A stretch of DNA of 7,366 bases, taken from NCBI GenBank assembly GCA_900551775.1, contig URXI01000219.1, forward strand, positions 1-7,366, read 5' to 3'. Both the position numbers and the translations under genes were made by a program. The stretch's first letter is position 1; each line of letters opens with the position of its first letter. A model generated the notes under the pieces. It saw only the letters and a list, made by a program, of their open reading frames with translations, made no database searches and was not told where the DNA came from. Shown here piece after piece: positions 1-6,224 of this stretch. The stretch comes from an uncultured Eubacterium sp. GTDB taxonomy: Bacteria > Bacillota > Clostridia > Peptostreptococcales > Anaerovoracaceae.

Positions 1-363
1 GGCATGGCTATTTATGATACGATGCAGTATATCAAGTGTGACGTATCTACCATCTGCGTCGGACTTGCGGCAAGCATGGGAGCATTCTTGCTGTCTTCGG
101 GGAAAAAGGGAAAGAGATTCGCACTGCCGAATGCTGAGGTGATGATCCATCAGCCTTTAGGCGGAGCAAAGGGCCAGGCATCAGATATCAAGATTCACAC
201 TGATTGGATTTTGAAGACGAGAGAAACACTGAACAAAATCTTAAGTGAGAACACGGGACAGGATCTGGCCACCATCGAAAAAGATACAGACAGAGATAAC
301 TTCATGAGTGCAGCAGATGCCTGCAAATATGGTCTGATCGACAAAGTTATCACATCTAAATAA
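1..363 (+). CDS. clpP: ATP-dependent Clp protease proteolytic subunit ClpP (5' end missing)
   Basis: ClpP is the serine peptidase whose two stacked heptamer rings form the degradation chamber fed by Clp ATPases such as ClpX, in the cytoplasm. The frame is already open at base 1, so the gene enters from outside; the ATG at base 4 is an internal methionine. About 120 residues are present against a family length near 194, so roughly 75 N-terminal residues are missing. All three catalytic residues are visible: Ser in the GLAASMG motif (codon 73-75), His in MIHQPLGG (codon 148-150) and Asp in DRDNF (codon 295-297), matching E. coli Ser97, His122 and Asp171 in mature numbering. The C-terminal AADACKYGLIDKVI segment is typical of the family. 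clpX follows after 12 bases, so the two partner subunits are very likely co-transcribed. The promoter, and any CtsR-type heat-shock operator, would lie outside the window. Confidence 0.97.
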   Translation, partial: GMAIYDTMQYIKCDVSTICVGLAASMGAFLLSSGKKGKRFALPNAEVMIHQPLGGAKGQASDIKIHTDWILKTRETLNKILSENTGQDLATIEKDTDRDNFMSAADACKYGLIDKVITSK

Positions 364-375
364 AGGGGGATTTTT

Positions 376-1650
376 ATGTCAGATAAATATGATGACAACA
401 AACAATTGAGATGCTCATTTTGTGGGAAACCGCAAAGCCAGGTAAGACGTCTGGTTGCGGGTCCGGGCGTATATATCTGCGATGAATGTGTAGAGATGTG
501 CATGGATATCGTAGCGGACGCCATCAAAGATTCGCAGACCACTGCAGAGAGCGTCAAATATGAACTTCCGAAACCAAAAGAAATCTACGACACGCTGTCT
601 GACTATGTCATAGGCCAGGATCCGGCCAAGAAAGCTCTGGCAGTTGCTGTATACAACCATTACAAGAGAATCAACGGAATTGGTGACAAGGAGAAAGATG
701 TCGATCTGCAGAAGAGCAATATCGTCATGATAGGTCCGACTGGTTCCGGTAAAACATTATTGGCACAGACATTGGCCAAAATCCTCAACGTACCTTTTGC
801 AATTGCTGATGCTACTGCATTGACAGAAGCAGGTTACGTTGGTGAAGACGTTGAAAACATTCTGCTTCGTCTGGTACAGGCGGCAGATTACGATATAGAA
901 AAAGCACAGAAGGGCATCATTTACGTAGACGAAATTGACAAGATTGCCAGAAAATCTGACAATCCGTCTATTACGCGAGATGTCAGCGGCGAAGGTGTTC
1001 AACAGGCGCTTCTCAAGATCTTAGAAGGAACTGTGGCAAACGTGCCTCCACAGGGAGGAAGGAAACACCCTCACCAGGAGTTCATCCAATTTGACACCAC
1101 GAACGTTCTCTTTATCTGCGGCGGCGCTTTCGACGGACTGGATACCATCATCCAGAGAAGAATGGGTGAACGCGTGATCGGGTTCAATTCTGAATTTGTC
1201 TTAAACAAAAAGGACGAAGAAGATCTTCTAAAGCACATACAGCCGGAGGATTTGCTGAAATTCGGGTTGATTCCAGAGTTCATCGGCAGACTGCCAGTCA
1301 TCGTGACCTTAGAGGAACTGACAGAAGATGCCTTGGTGAGAATCATGAAAGAGCCGAAGAACGCCTTGATCAAACAGTACAAGAAGCTGTTCGCCCTGGA
1401 TCATGTGGAACTCGAGATTGAAGAGGATGCAATTGCCTCCATTGCGAAAAAAGCCATTGAGAGAAAAACTGGTGCAAGAGGGCTTCGAAGCATCTTTGAG
1501 AAGGCCATGACGGATATCATGTTCGAAATTCCTTCGAGAGAAGATGTGCAGAAATGCATCGTCACAAAGGGAACCATAGAGGAAGAGAAAGAGCCGACTT
1601 TGGTCCTTGGCGATGAAAAAAATAAGAATAGCGAGGCGGATGCCTCTTAA
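376..1650 (+). CDS. clpX: ATP-dependent Clp protease ATP-binding subunit ClpX
   Basis: ClpX is a hexameric AAA+ unfoldase that recognises tagged or damaged proteins and threads them into ClpP. The 424-residue product is full length for the family. The N-terminal zinc-binding dimerisation domain has four cysteines (C13, C16, C35, C38). The AAA+ core shows Walker A GPTGSGKT (120-127), the pore-1 loop GYVG (153-156), Walker B IIYVDEID (181-188), the pore-2 loop around RDVSGEG (201-207), the ClpP-docking IGF tripeptide (268-270), the box VII arginine in EFIGRLP (R305) and the sensor-2 GARGLR (366-371). The presence of IGF shows that it should work with ClpP rather than alone. The last 25 or so residues are charged and variable, as is usual. 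The ATG at 376 is preceded by a G-rich Shine-Dalgarno (364-370, AGGGGGA) that begins just after the clpP stop. No key residue is missing. Confidence 0.99.
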   Translation: MSDKYDDNKQLRCSFCGKPQSQVRRLVAGPGVYICDECVEMCMDIVADAIKDSQTTAESVKYELPKPKEIYDTLSDYVIGQDPAKKALAVAVYNHYKRINGIGDKEKDVDLQKSNIVMIGPTGSGKTLLAQTLAKILNVPFAIADATALTEAGYVGEDVENILLRLVQAADYDIEKAQKGIIYVDEIDKIARKSDNPSITRDVSGEGVQQALLKILEGTVANVPPQGGRKHPHQEFIQFDTTNVLFICGGAFDGLDTIIQRRMGERVIGFNSEFVLNKKDEEDLLKHIQPEDLLKFGLIPEFIGRLPVIVTLEELTEDALVRIMKEPKNALIKQYKKLFALDHVELEIEEDAIASIAKKAIERKTGARGLRSIFEKAMTDIMFEIPSREDVQKCIVTKGTIEEEKEPTLVLGDEKNKNSEADAS

Positions 1651-1673
1651 TTGAAGGCGGCTTATGTCGCCTT
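1633..1673 (+). other. Two small hairpins at the clpX-lon junction, possible attenuator
   Basis: The first hairpin pairs GAGGC (1633-1637) with GCCTC (1642-1646) around a GGAT loop and lies in the last codons of clpX. The second pairs 1654-1661 with 1666-1673 (AAGGCGGC with GTCGCCTT, including one G-U pair) around a TTAT loop, just after the clpX stop. It is followed by TTCTTT, a weak T-rich tract. The second hairpin may be a leaky terminator that lowers lon expression relative to clpX, or an RNA-processing site. The pairing is seen directly; the role is inferred. The T tract is too short and interrupted for a confident intrinsic terminator. Confidence 0.35.
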
Positions 1674-1697
1674 TCTTTGGAATGAAAGGGTGAAATT

Positions 1698-4064
1698 ATG
1701 AGTGATGAAATAATGAGAGAGACCGAAGAACGAAATGAAGAACAAGAGGAAAGAAAAGATCTTTTTCCCTGCATTCCGCTCAGGGGTGTATCCATATTTC
1801 CAAACACTGTTGTTCATTTTGACATCGGAAGAGAGAAATCAATTCGTGCACTAGAAAAAGCCATGGCGACGGATAAACTGATATTCGTATCGACGCAGAA
1901 GGATGAGAACGTCTTAATTCCGACTTTTGAGGACATCTATGCCATCGGCTGCATTGTCAAAATCAAACAAATGCTGAAAATCCAAGGCGATGCAGTGCGC
2001 GTTCTAGTAGAAGGCATTTGCAGGGCAGAGGTCGCTGAACGGGTTACAGAAGAAAGCTACATGTCCTGTACGGTGAGGAAAATAGAAGAGAACATCGATA
2101 CAGACGACCTGTCCATCGAGGATAAAGCTGCCATGCGCATATTGACGGAAAGCTTTATCGAATATGCTGCCCTGACCGGTCAGGTTACCGATGAAGTGGT
2201 AGACAAAGCTGTCTCCAGCCAGATGCCGGCGGTAGTCGTGGACAAGATTGTCAGTGAACTGATGATTCCATGCAGCAAAAAACAGAAGGTGTTAGAAGCT
2301 CTGGACTTTTCGCAGCGGATTCAGGTATTGACCAGTATTATCGCGGAGGAAAACGAAATTGCCGTCATAGAAAAAGAACTGTCACAGAAGGTAAAAGAGA
2401 GCATCGATAACAACCAAAAGGAATATTTTCTCAGAGAAAAGATGAAGGCCATACAGGAAGAACTGGGCGTCAATGAGGATGCCGGAATTGAGGCGGCTGA
2501 TTGGCTGAAAGCCCTGGAAGAACTTCACCTTGACGAGAAAGTAGAAGGTAAGATCAAGAAAGAAATCGATAAGTTTTCTAAGATGATGCCGTCTTCAGCC
2601 GAGGCCACTGTCATCAGAAACTATGTGGAGACCATTTTAGCCCTGCCTTGGAAAGAATCTTCCAAGGTCAATGTCAACCTGAAAAAGGCGGAGAAAATTC
2701 TCAACGAGGATCACTACGGCCTGGACAAGGTAAAAGAGAGGGTGCTGGAGTATCTGGCAGTCATTCATCTCTCAAAGGCGATCAAAGGTCCGATTCTCTG
2801 TCTGGTGGGTCCTCCGGGAGTAGGAAAGACTTCTATCGCGAAATCCATCGCCAGAGCATCCGGCAGAGAATTTGTGAGAATGTCTTTGGGCGGCGTTCGT
2901 GACGAAGCCGAAATCAGAGGACACAGAAGAACCTATATCGGAGCCATCCCGGGCAGAGTCATCTCCTGTATCAAGGACGCAGGGACCAACAACCCTGTAT
3001 TCCTCTTTGACGAGGTGGACAAGATCGGAGCGGACTTCAAAGGAGATCCGGCTTCTGCACTGTTAGAGGTCCTGGACCCGGAACAGAATAATACGTTCAC
3101 AGACCACTTCCTGGAGATTCCTTTTGACCTCTCTAAAGTGATGTTTATTACGACAGCCAATTCGGTGGATACCATTCCGAGACCGCTTCTCGATAGAATG
3201 GAAATCGTCGAAGTGCCTGGCTATACAGAAGAAGAAAAAGTGAAGATTGCGCAGAGGTATCTGATTCCGAAGAAGACCAAAGAACACGGTCTCAAGAAGG
3301 AGAACATCAAAATCTCCGAAAAAGCCCTGCATGATCTGATTAACTATTATACGAGAGAATCTGGCGTGAGAAACCTGGAACGGGAGATTGCAAATCTCTG
3401 CCGCAAGGTTGCCAGAAAAATTGTGACCAACAAGGCCAAATCATATACTGTAACACCGGGAAACCTGGAAAAATATCTGGGTAAGAAGCGGTATCATTAC
3501 GACATCGTAGAAGGTGAAAATCAGGTAGGCGTTACAACCGGGCTGGCCTGGACCATCGTCGGCGGAGATACGCTGCAAATCGAAACGACGGCTGTAGCGG
3601 GCAGCGGCAAGCTGGTTCTCACAGGGCAGCTGGGCGATGTGATGCAGGAATCTGCCAAAGCAGGCATCAGCTATATTCGTTCGGTGGCAGATCAATTAGG
3701 CATCGAAGAAGATTTTTACAAGAAATATGATCTGCACGTTCATATTCCAGAAGGGGCAGTTCCAAAGGATGGACCTTCCGCCGGCGTGACCATGTGTACA
3801 GCGGTGATTTCTACCTTGACCAAGACACCGGTGAGAAGAGATGTGGCCATGACAGGTGAAATTACGTTGCGAGGAAAAGTTCTGCCAGTGGGCGGTATCA
3901 GAGAAAAGGTGCTGGCGGCTCACAGGGCAGGCATCAAGAAAGTGCTTCTGCCTAGCGAAAATGAACGAGATATCATTGAGATTCCAAGCGCGGTCAGAAA
4001 ACAGCTTGAATTTGTCCTGATTGACGATGTCAGCAAGGCGCTGGAAGAAGCATTGGTAAAGTAA
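1698..4064 (+). CDS. lon: ATP-dependent protease Lon (LonA type)
   Basis: Lon is a cytoplasmic hexameric protease that unfolds and degrades misfolded and selected regulatory proteins within one polypeptide. At 788 residues it is close to E. coli Lon (784). After an acidic leader of about 21 residues comes the LON substrate-binding domain (about 22-205, starting LFPCIPLRG), then a helical linker with YFLREKMK (243-250). The AAA+ module has Walker A GPPGVGKT (371-378), Walker B VFLFDE (D438, E439) and the sensor-1 Asn (N488). The C-terminal protease domain has the catalytic dyad Ser694 in DGPSAG and Lys737 in GGIREK, 43 residues apart as in E. coli (S679, K722). There is no membrane insertion in the AAA+ domain, so it is LonA rather than LonB. 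The ATG at 1698 has AAAGGG at 1685-1690 as binding site; the ATG at codon 6 has none. It sits 47 bases after clpX, placing both protease systems in one locus, a common arrangement in Clostridia. Confidence 0.99.
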   Translation: MSDEIMRETEERNEEQEERKDLFPCIPLRGVSIFPNTVVHFDIGREKSIRALEKAMATDKLIFVSTQKDENVLIPTFEDIYAIGCIVKIKQMLKIQGDAVRVLVEGICRAEVAERVTEESYMSCTVRKIEENIDTDDLSIEDKAAMRILTESFIEYAALTGQVTDEVVDKAVSSQMPAVVVDKIVSELMIPCSKKQKVLEALDFSQRIQVLTSIIAEENEIAVIEKELSQKVKESIDNNQKEYFLREKMKAIQEELGVNEDAGIEAADWLKALEELHLDEKVEGKIKKEIDKFSKMMPSSAEATVIRNYVETILALPWKESSKVNVNLKKAEKILNEDHYGLDKVKERVLEYLAVIHLSKAIKGPILCLVGPPGVGKTSIAKSIARASGREFVRMSLGGVRDEAEIRGHRRTYIGAIPGRVISCIKDAGTNNPVFLFDEVDKIGADFKGDPASALLEVLDPEQNNTFTDHFLEIPFDLSKVMFITTANSVDTIPRPLLDRMEIVEVPGYTEEEKVKIAQRYLIPKKTKEHGLKKENIKISEKALHDLINYYTRESGVRNLEREIANLCRKVARKIVTNKAKSYTVTPGNLEKYLGKKRYHYDIVEGENQVGVTTGLAWTIVGGDTLQIETTAVAGSGKLVLTGQLGDVMQESAKAGISYIRSVADQLGIEEDFYKKYDLHVHIPEGAVPKDGPSAGVTMCTAVISTLTKTPVRRDVAMTGEITLRGKVLPVGGIREKVLAAHRAGIKKVLLPSENERDIIEIPSAVRKQLEFVLIDDVSKALEEALVK

Positions 4065-4075
4065 GTAGGTAAACA

Positions 4076-4663
4076 ATGAGAATTATAAAATCAGAACTGG
4101 ATACTGTCGGCGTAAAACCCAGTCAATATCCGCCTGACACTATGCCGGAAATCGCTTTTGCCGGCAGATCGAATGTGGGGAAATCTTCGCTGCTGAATCT
4201 GCTGACGGGCAGAAAGAAGCTGGCAAGAGTCAGCGGAAGTCCGGGCAAGACGAGAACCATCAACTTCTATCTGATCAACGATTCTTTTAGAATCGTCGAT
4301 CTGCCCGGATACGGCTACGCCAAGGTCTCCAAGTCCGTGACAGAAAACTGGGGCGACATGATGGAAACGTACTTTCAACACAGAGAAGGACTTCGAAAAG
4401 TCGTTCAGCTGGTGGATGTAAGGCACAAACCGACAGCGCAGGATCTGCAGATGTATGAGTATCTGAGACATTACGGCCTGGATGGTATCGTAGTCGCAAC
4501 AAAAGCTGATAAAGTTTCTAAAAGCGAACTCAACAAGAACATTTCAGTAATCCGCAAGACTTTGGAGCTTTCAGCAGAAGACAAGGTGATTCCCGTTTCC
4601 GCCTTAAAAAAGACGGGTTATGATCAATTACTTTTGGAAATCGAGAAGATTCTGGAGGAATAA
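4076..4663 (+). CDS. engB: Ribosome biogenesis GTPase EngB (YsxC/YihA)
   Basis: EngB is a small TRAFAC-class GTPase needed for late assembly of the 50S ribosomal subunit and is essential in many bacteria. The 195-residue product is the usual length. It shows the full set of GTPase motifs: G1 GRSNVGKSS (30-38), G2 around KTRT (58-61), G3 DLPGYGYA (75-82), G4 TKAD (142-145) and G5 SALKKTG (175-181). The N-terminus, with VKPSQYP followed by the PEIAFAGRSN strand, is characteristic of EngB rather than of Era or EngA. It begins 11 bases after the lon stop. The upstream sequence has only a weak GTAGGT at 4065-4070, so translation is probably helped by ribosomes finishing lon. The lon-engB order is widespread in Firmicutes. 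The gene name ysxC is the Bacillus equivalent. Confidence 0.97.
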   Translation: MRIIKSELDTVGVKPSQYPPDTMPEIAFAGRSNVGKSSLLNLLTGRKKLARVSGSPGKTRTINFYLINDSFRIVDLPGYGYAKVSKSVTENWGDMMETYFQHREGLRKVVQLVDVRHKPTAQDLQMYEYLRHYGLDGIVVATKADKVSKSELNKNISVIRKTLELSAEDKVIPVSALKKTGYDQLLLEIEKILEE

Positions 4664-5008
4664 ATGCAGTTTATCAGTTTTAGAGTGATATTGAAGCGAA
4701 TCAAAGCGCTGCCCTTCTTCATGAAGGACAAGACAGTGCCTCTGCGGAAAAAAATACTGGTGGCGTTTGGCATCGTCTATTTATTCCTGCCTGTCGATCT
4801 GATTCCGCCAATACTCTTTCCTTTTGGATTCATTGATGACTTGATTCTATGGATCTACATCCTGTGGCATTTAAAAGATGAACTGGATTCTTATTGGGAA
4901 GGTGAAAAAGCTGAGGATCTTTCGAAAAAATTTCGTGGCAAAAATATCGTTGAAGGTGTAGAATTTAATGTAGAAGACGATAATGATGATAAGAAGGATA
5001 AGGAGTAA
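4664..5008 (+). CDS. Small DUF1232 (YkvA-like) protein, predicted membrane-associated
   Basis: The product has 114 residues. A basic N-terminal segment (R7-K30) is followed by a hydrophobic region of about 40 residues. This carries the DUF1232 signature: YLFLPVDLIP (39-48), then a short turn and FGFIDDL (54-60). The family is usually described as having one or two membrane-associated helices, and here residues 31-51 and 54-70 are candidates. The C-terminal tail from about residue 80 is hydrophilic and ends in a run of Asp, Lys and Glu. No enzyme motif is visible, and the function of the family is not established to my knowledge. The ATG directly abuts the engB stop (TAAATG), and its binding site GGAGGA (4654-4659) lies inside engB, so the two are translationally coupled. 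hpt follows after 3 bases. The domain assignment is fairly sure; any role is unknown. Confidence 0.85.
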   Translation: MQFISFRVILKRIKALPFFMKDKTVPLRKKILVAFGIVYLFLPVDLIPPILFPFGFIDDLILWIYILWHLKDELDSYWEGEKAEDLSKKFRGKNIVEGVEFNVEDDNDDKKDKE

Positions 5009-5011
5009 GGG

Positions 5012-5542
5012 ATGGCGAACAACGACGTGATAGGCAAGATTTTGTTAACACAGGATCAGATCTGGCAGAAAGCCAAGGAAATAGGCGCCCAGATCTCAGC
5101 TGACTTCGAGGGCGAAGAACTGATTCTCATAGGTACGCTCAAAGGAGCTGTCATGTGGATGGCCGACATCATGAAAAACCTGTGTCTCGATACGCAGATC
5201 GACTTCATTTCTGCAAGCAGTTACGGCAGCGGGACGACCAGTTCAGGCAGCATCAAGATCAAAAAGGACATCGAACTGGATATCACAGACAAAAATGTTT
5301 TGATTATAGAGGATATCATCGATACGGGAAACACGCTGAAGTATCTGAGAGATGATTTTCTGAGCAGGAATCCGAAGCGTGTCAAGATCTGTACCCTTCT
5401 GGACAAACCGTCCAGAAGAACGGCAGATATCAAAGCCGATTACATAGGATTCACCGTGGATGACTTGTTCATCATCGGGTATGGTCTGGACTATGACCAG
5501 AAGTACAGAAATCTCCCATATATCAGTTATTTGGAAAACTAA
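5012..5542 (+). CDS. hpt: Hypoxanthine phosphoribosyltransferase
   Basis: This enzyme transfers the phosphoribosyl group of PRPP to hypoxanthine, and usually guanine, giving IMP or GMP in cytoplasmic purine salvage. The 176-residue length is typical of bacterial Hpt. The PRPP-binding motif VLIIEDIIDTGNT (96-108) contains the acidic pair E100-D101 and D104, which matches the human HPRT catalytic Asp137. The pyrophosphate-binding loop with LKGA (43-46) and the flexible loop SSYGSGTTSSG (69-79) are present. So are the purine-contact region LLDKPSRR and the C-terminal VDDLFIIGYGLDY and KYRNLPYI segments that mark HPRT rather than adenine or xanthine transferases. Relative use of hypoxanthine and guanine cannot be told from sequence. 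The start at 5012 has AAGGAG (5000-5005) overlapping the end of the preceding gene, 3 bases from its stop. It is probably the last gene of the run that starts at clpP. Confidence 0.97.
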   Translation: MANNDVIGKILLTQDQIWQKAKEIGAQISADFEGEELILIGTLKGAVMWMADIMKNLCLDTQIDFISASSYGSGTTSSGSIKIKKDIELDITDKNVLIIEDIIDTGNTLKYLRDDFLSRNPKRVKICTLLDKPSRRTADIKADYIGFTVDDLFIIGYGLDYDQKYRNLPYISYLEN

Positions 5543-5558
5543 AGACGTTTATTATTAT
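5531..5558 (+). promoter_or_regulatory. Candidate sigma-70-type promoter before pduL
   Basis: TTGGAA (5531-5536) and TATTAT (5553-5558) resemble -35 and -10 boxes (4 of 6 and 5 of 6 matches) with a 16-base spacer, in the AT-rich gap after hpt. Transcription would start near 5565, at the edge of the pduL ribosome binding site, which leaves a very short leader. The -35 lies inside the last codons of hpt. AT-rich gaps give such matches by chance, so this is tentative. Confidence 0.22.
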
Positions 5559-5582
5559 TTAAGCAAAGGAGATATATTTTAA

Positions 5583-6155
5583 ATGAGTTACAAAGTAAAA
5601 ATCGGATTATCAAACAAGCATGTTCACTTGAGCCAGGCGGACCTGGAAGTTTTGTTCGGAAAAGGTCATGAACTGACGCCGACAAAAGACCTCGTTCAGC
5701 CGGGACAATTCGCAGCGGAAGAAAAGGTAGACATCGTCGGACCGAAGAAAACATTAGCTGGAATCAGAGTCTTAGGACCCGTTCGTCCGGAGACCCAGGT
5801 TGAACTTGCTCTGACAGATGCAAGAACCATCGGCATCAAAGCGCCGGTAAGAGAATCGGGTAAGCTTGAGGGAACACCTGGCTGCAAACTGGTAGGACCG
5901 TGCGGTGAAGTAGAACTTTCTCACGGTGTCATCGCTGCCCTGAGACACGTTCACCTGAACGACGCGCAGGCAGAGGAAGCCGGCGTAAAAGACGGCGACT
6001 GGGTGAGCATCAAGATCGAAGGCGAGAGGGGCTTGGTCTTTGATAACGTACTCGTAAGAGCTGGTGCAAAACACGAGAAAGAAGTACATCTGGATACTGA
6101 TGAAGGAAATGCAGCTGGCTGCGGTCCTGATACAGTATGCGAAATCATTAAATAA
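5583..6155 (+). CDS. pduL: Phosphate propanoyltransferase / phosphotransacylase, PduL family
   Basis: PduL enzymes exchange CoA and phosphate on short acyl groups (propanoyl- or acetyl-CoA to the acyl phosphate), so that an acyl kinase can make ATP. They are unrelated in fold to the Pta type. The 190-residue product carries the conserved zinc-ligand histidines of two related halves: HVH near the N-terminus (H13, H15), RHVHLND in the middle (H122, H124) and EVHLDTDEGNA (H169). The family motif VRESGKLEGTPG is at about 89-100. The protein starts only about 10 residues before the first HVH, so it lacks the N-terminal encapsulation peptide of microcompartment PduL and should be cytosolic. No pdu or eut shell gene is nearby. 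Acetyl-CoA may therefore be the true substrate, making it a housekeeping acetate-forming enzyme; this is inference. The binding site AAAGGAGA (5565-5572) ends 10 bases before the ATG. Confidence 0.93.
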   Translation: MSYKVKIGLSNKHVHLSQADLEVLFGKGHELTPTKDLVQPGQFAAEEKVDIVGPKKTLAGIRVLGPVRPETQVELALTDARTIGIKAPVRESGKLEGTPGCKLVGPCGEVELSHGVIAALRHVHLNDAQAEEAGVKDGDWVSIKIEGERGLVFDNVLVRAGAKHEKEVHLDTDEGNAAGCGPDTVCEIIK

Positions 6156-6168
6156 AACAAAGGGCAAT

Positions 6169-6200
6169 AAGAGGATAGGCTGCACGCGGCCTATCCTCTT
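6169..6200 (+). terminator. Perfect 12-bp hairpin after pduL, probable terminator
   Basis: AAGAGGATAGGC (6169-6180) is exactly complementary to GCCTATCCTCTT (6189-6200) around the 8-base loop TGCACGCG. It begins 13 bases after the pduL stop. A perfect stem this long is not expected by chance in a window of this size. The 3' arm ends in TCTT but is followed by GTGACTATG rather than a T run, so efficiency as an intrinsic terminator is uncertain. It could instead be a 3'-end stabilising structure or an attenuator for the downstream membrane protein gene, whose binding site lies 14 bases beyond. Confidence 0.55.
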
Positions 6201-6214
6201 GTGACTATGTGGGT

Positions 6215-6219
6215 AGGAG
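6215..6219 (+). promoter_or_regulatory. Ribosome binding site that fixes the start of the membrane protein gene
   Basis: AGGAG lies 5 bases before the ATG at 6225. In-frame starts further upstream, GTG 6201 and ATG 6207, sit directly against the hairpin at 6169-6200 with no Shine-Dalgarno before them. The ATG at 6225 is therefore preferred. Confidence 0.8.
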
Positions 6220-6224
6220 TCAAA

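Noticed and set aside
4..6. ATG at base 4 as the true start of clpP
   Set aside because: The frame is open through base 1, and the conserved N-terminal part of ClpP is missing; this methionine aligns to the middle of the family.
2646..2667. Inverted repeat CCTTGGAA/TTCCAAGG with a 6-base loop inside lon
   Set aside because: It encodes the ordinary PWKESSK segment of Lon, and an 8-bp stem with a short loop is expected about once by chance in a window of this length.
2648..2902. Plus-strand frame of 84 codons within lon in another register
   Set aside because: It overlaps the Lon Walker A region entirely, and its Gly/Ser/Arg-rich translation looks like an off-frame reading.
1..4064. Clustering of ClpP, ClpX and Lon as a possible new proteolytic system
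   Set aside because: The clpP-clpX-lon order is known in Clostridia and other bacteria, and all three proteins have normal length where visible and intact motifs.
3696..4471. Two 126-codon minus-strand frames under lon and engB
   Set aside because: Both are antisense to well-conserved catalytic domains, have low-complexity His/Cys/Phe-rich composition typical of shadows, and show no family motif.
6201..6224. Longer N-terminus for the membrane protein from GTG 6201 or ATG 6207
   Set aside because: These starts have no Shine-Dalgarno and abut the hairpin, while ATG 6225 has AGGAG at 5-base spacing and begins directly before the first membrane helix.
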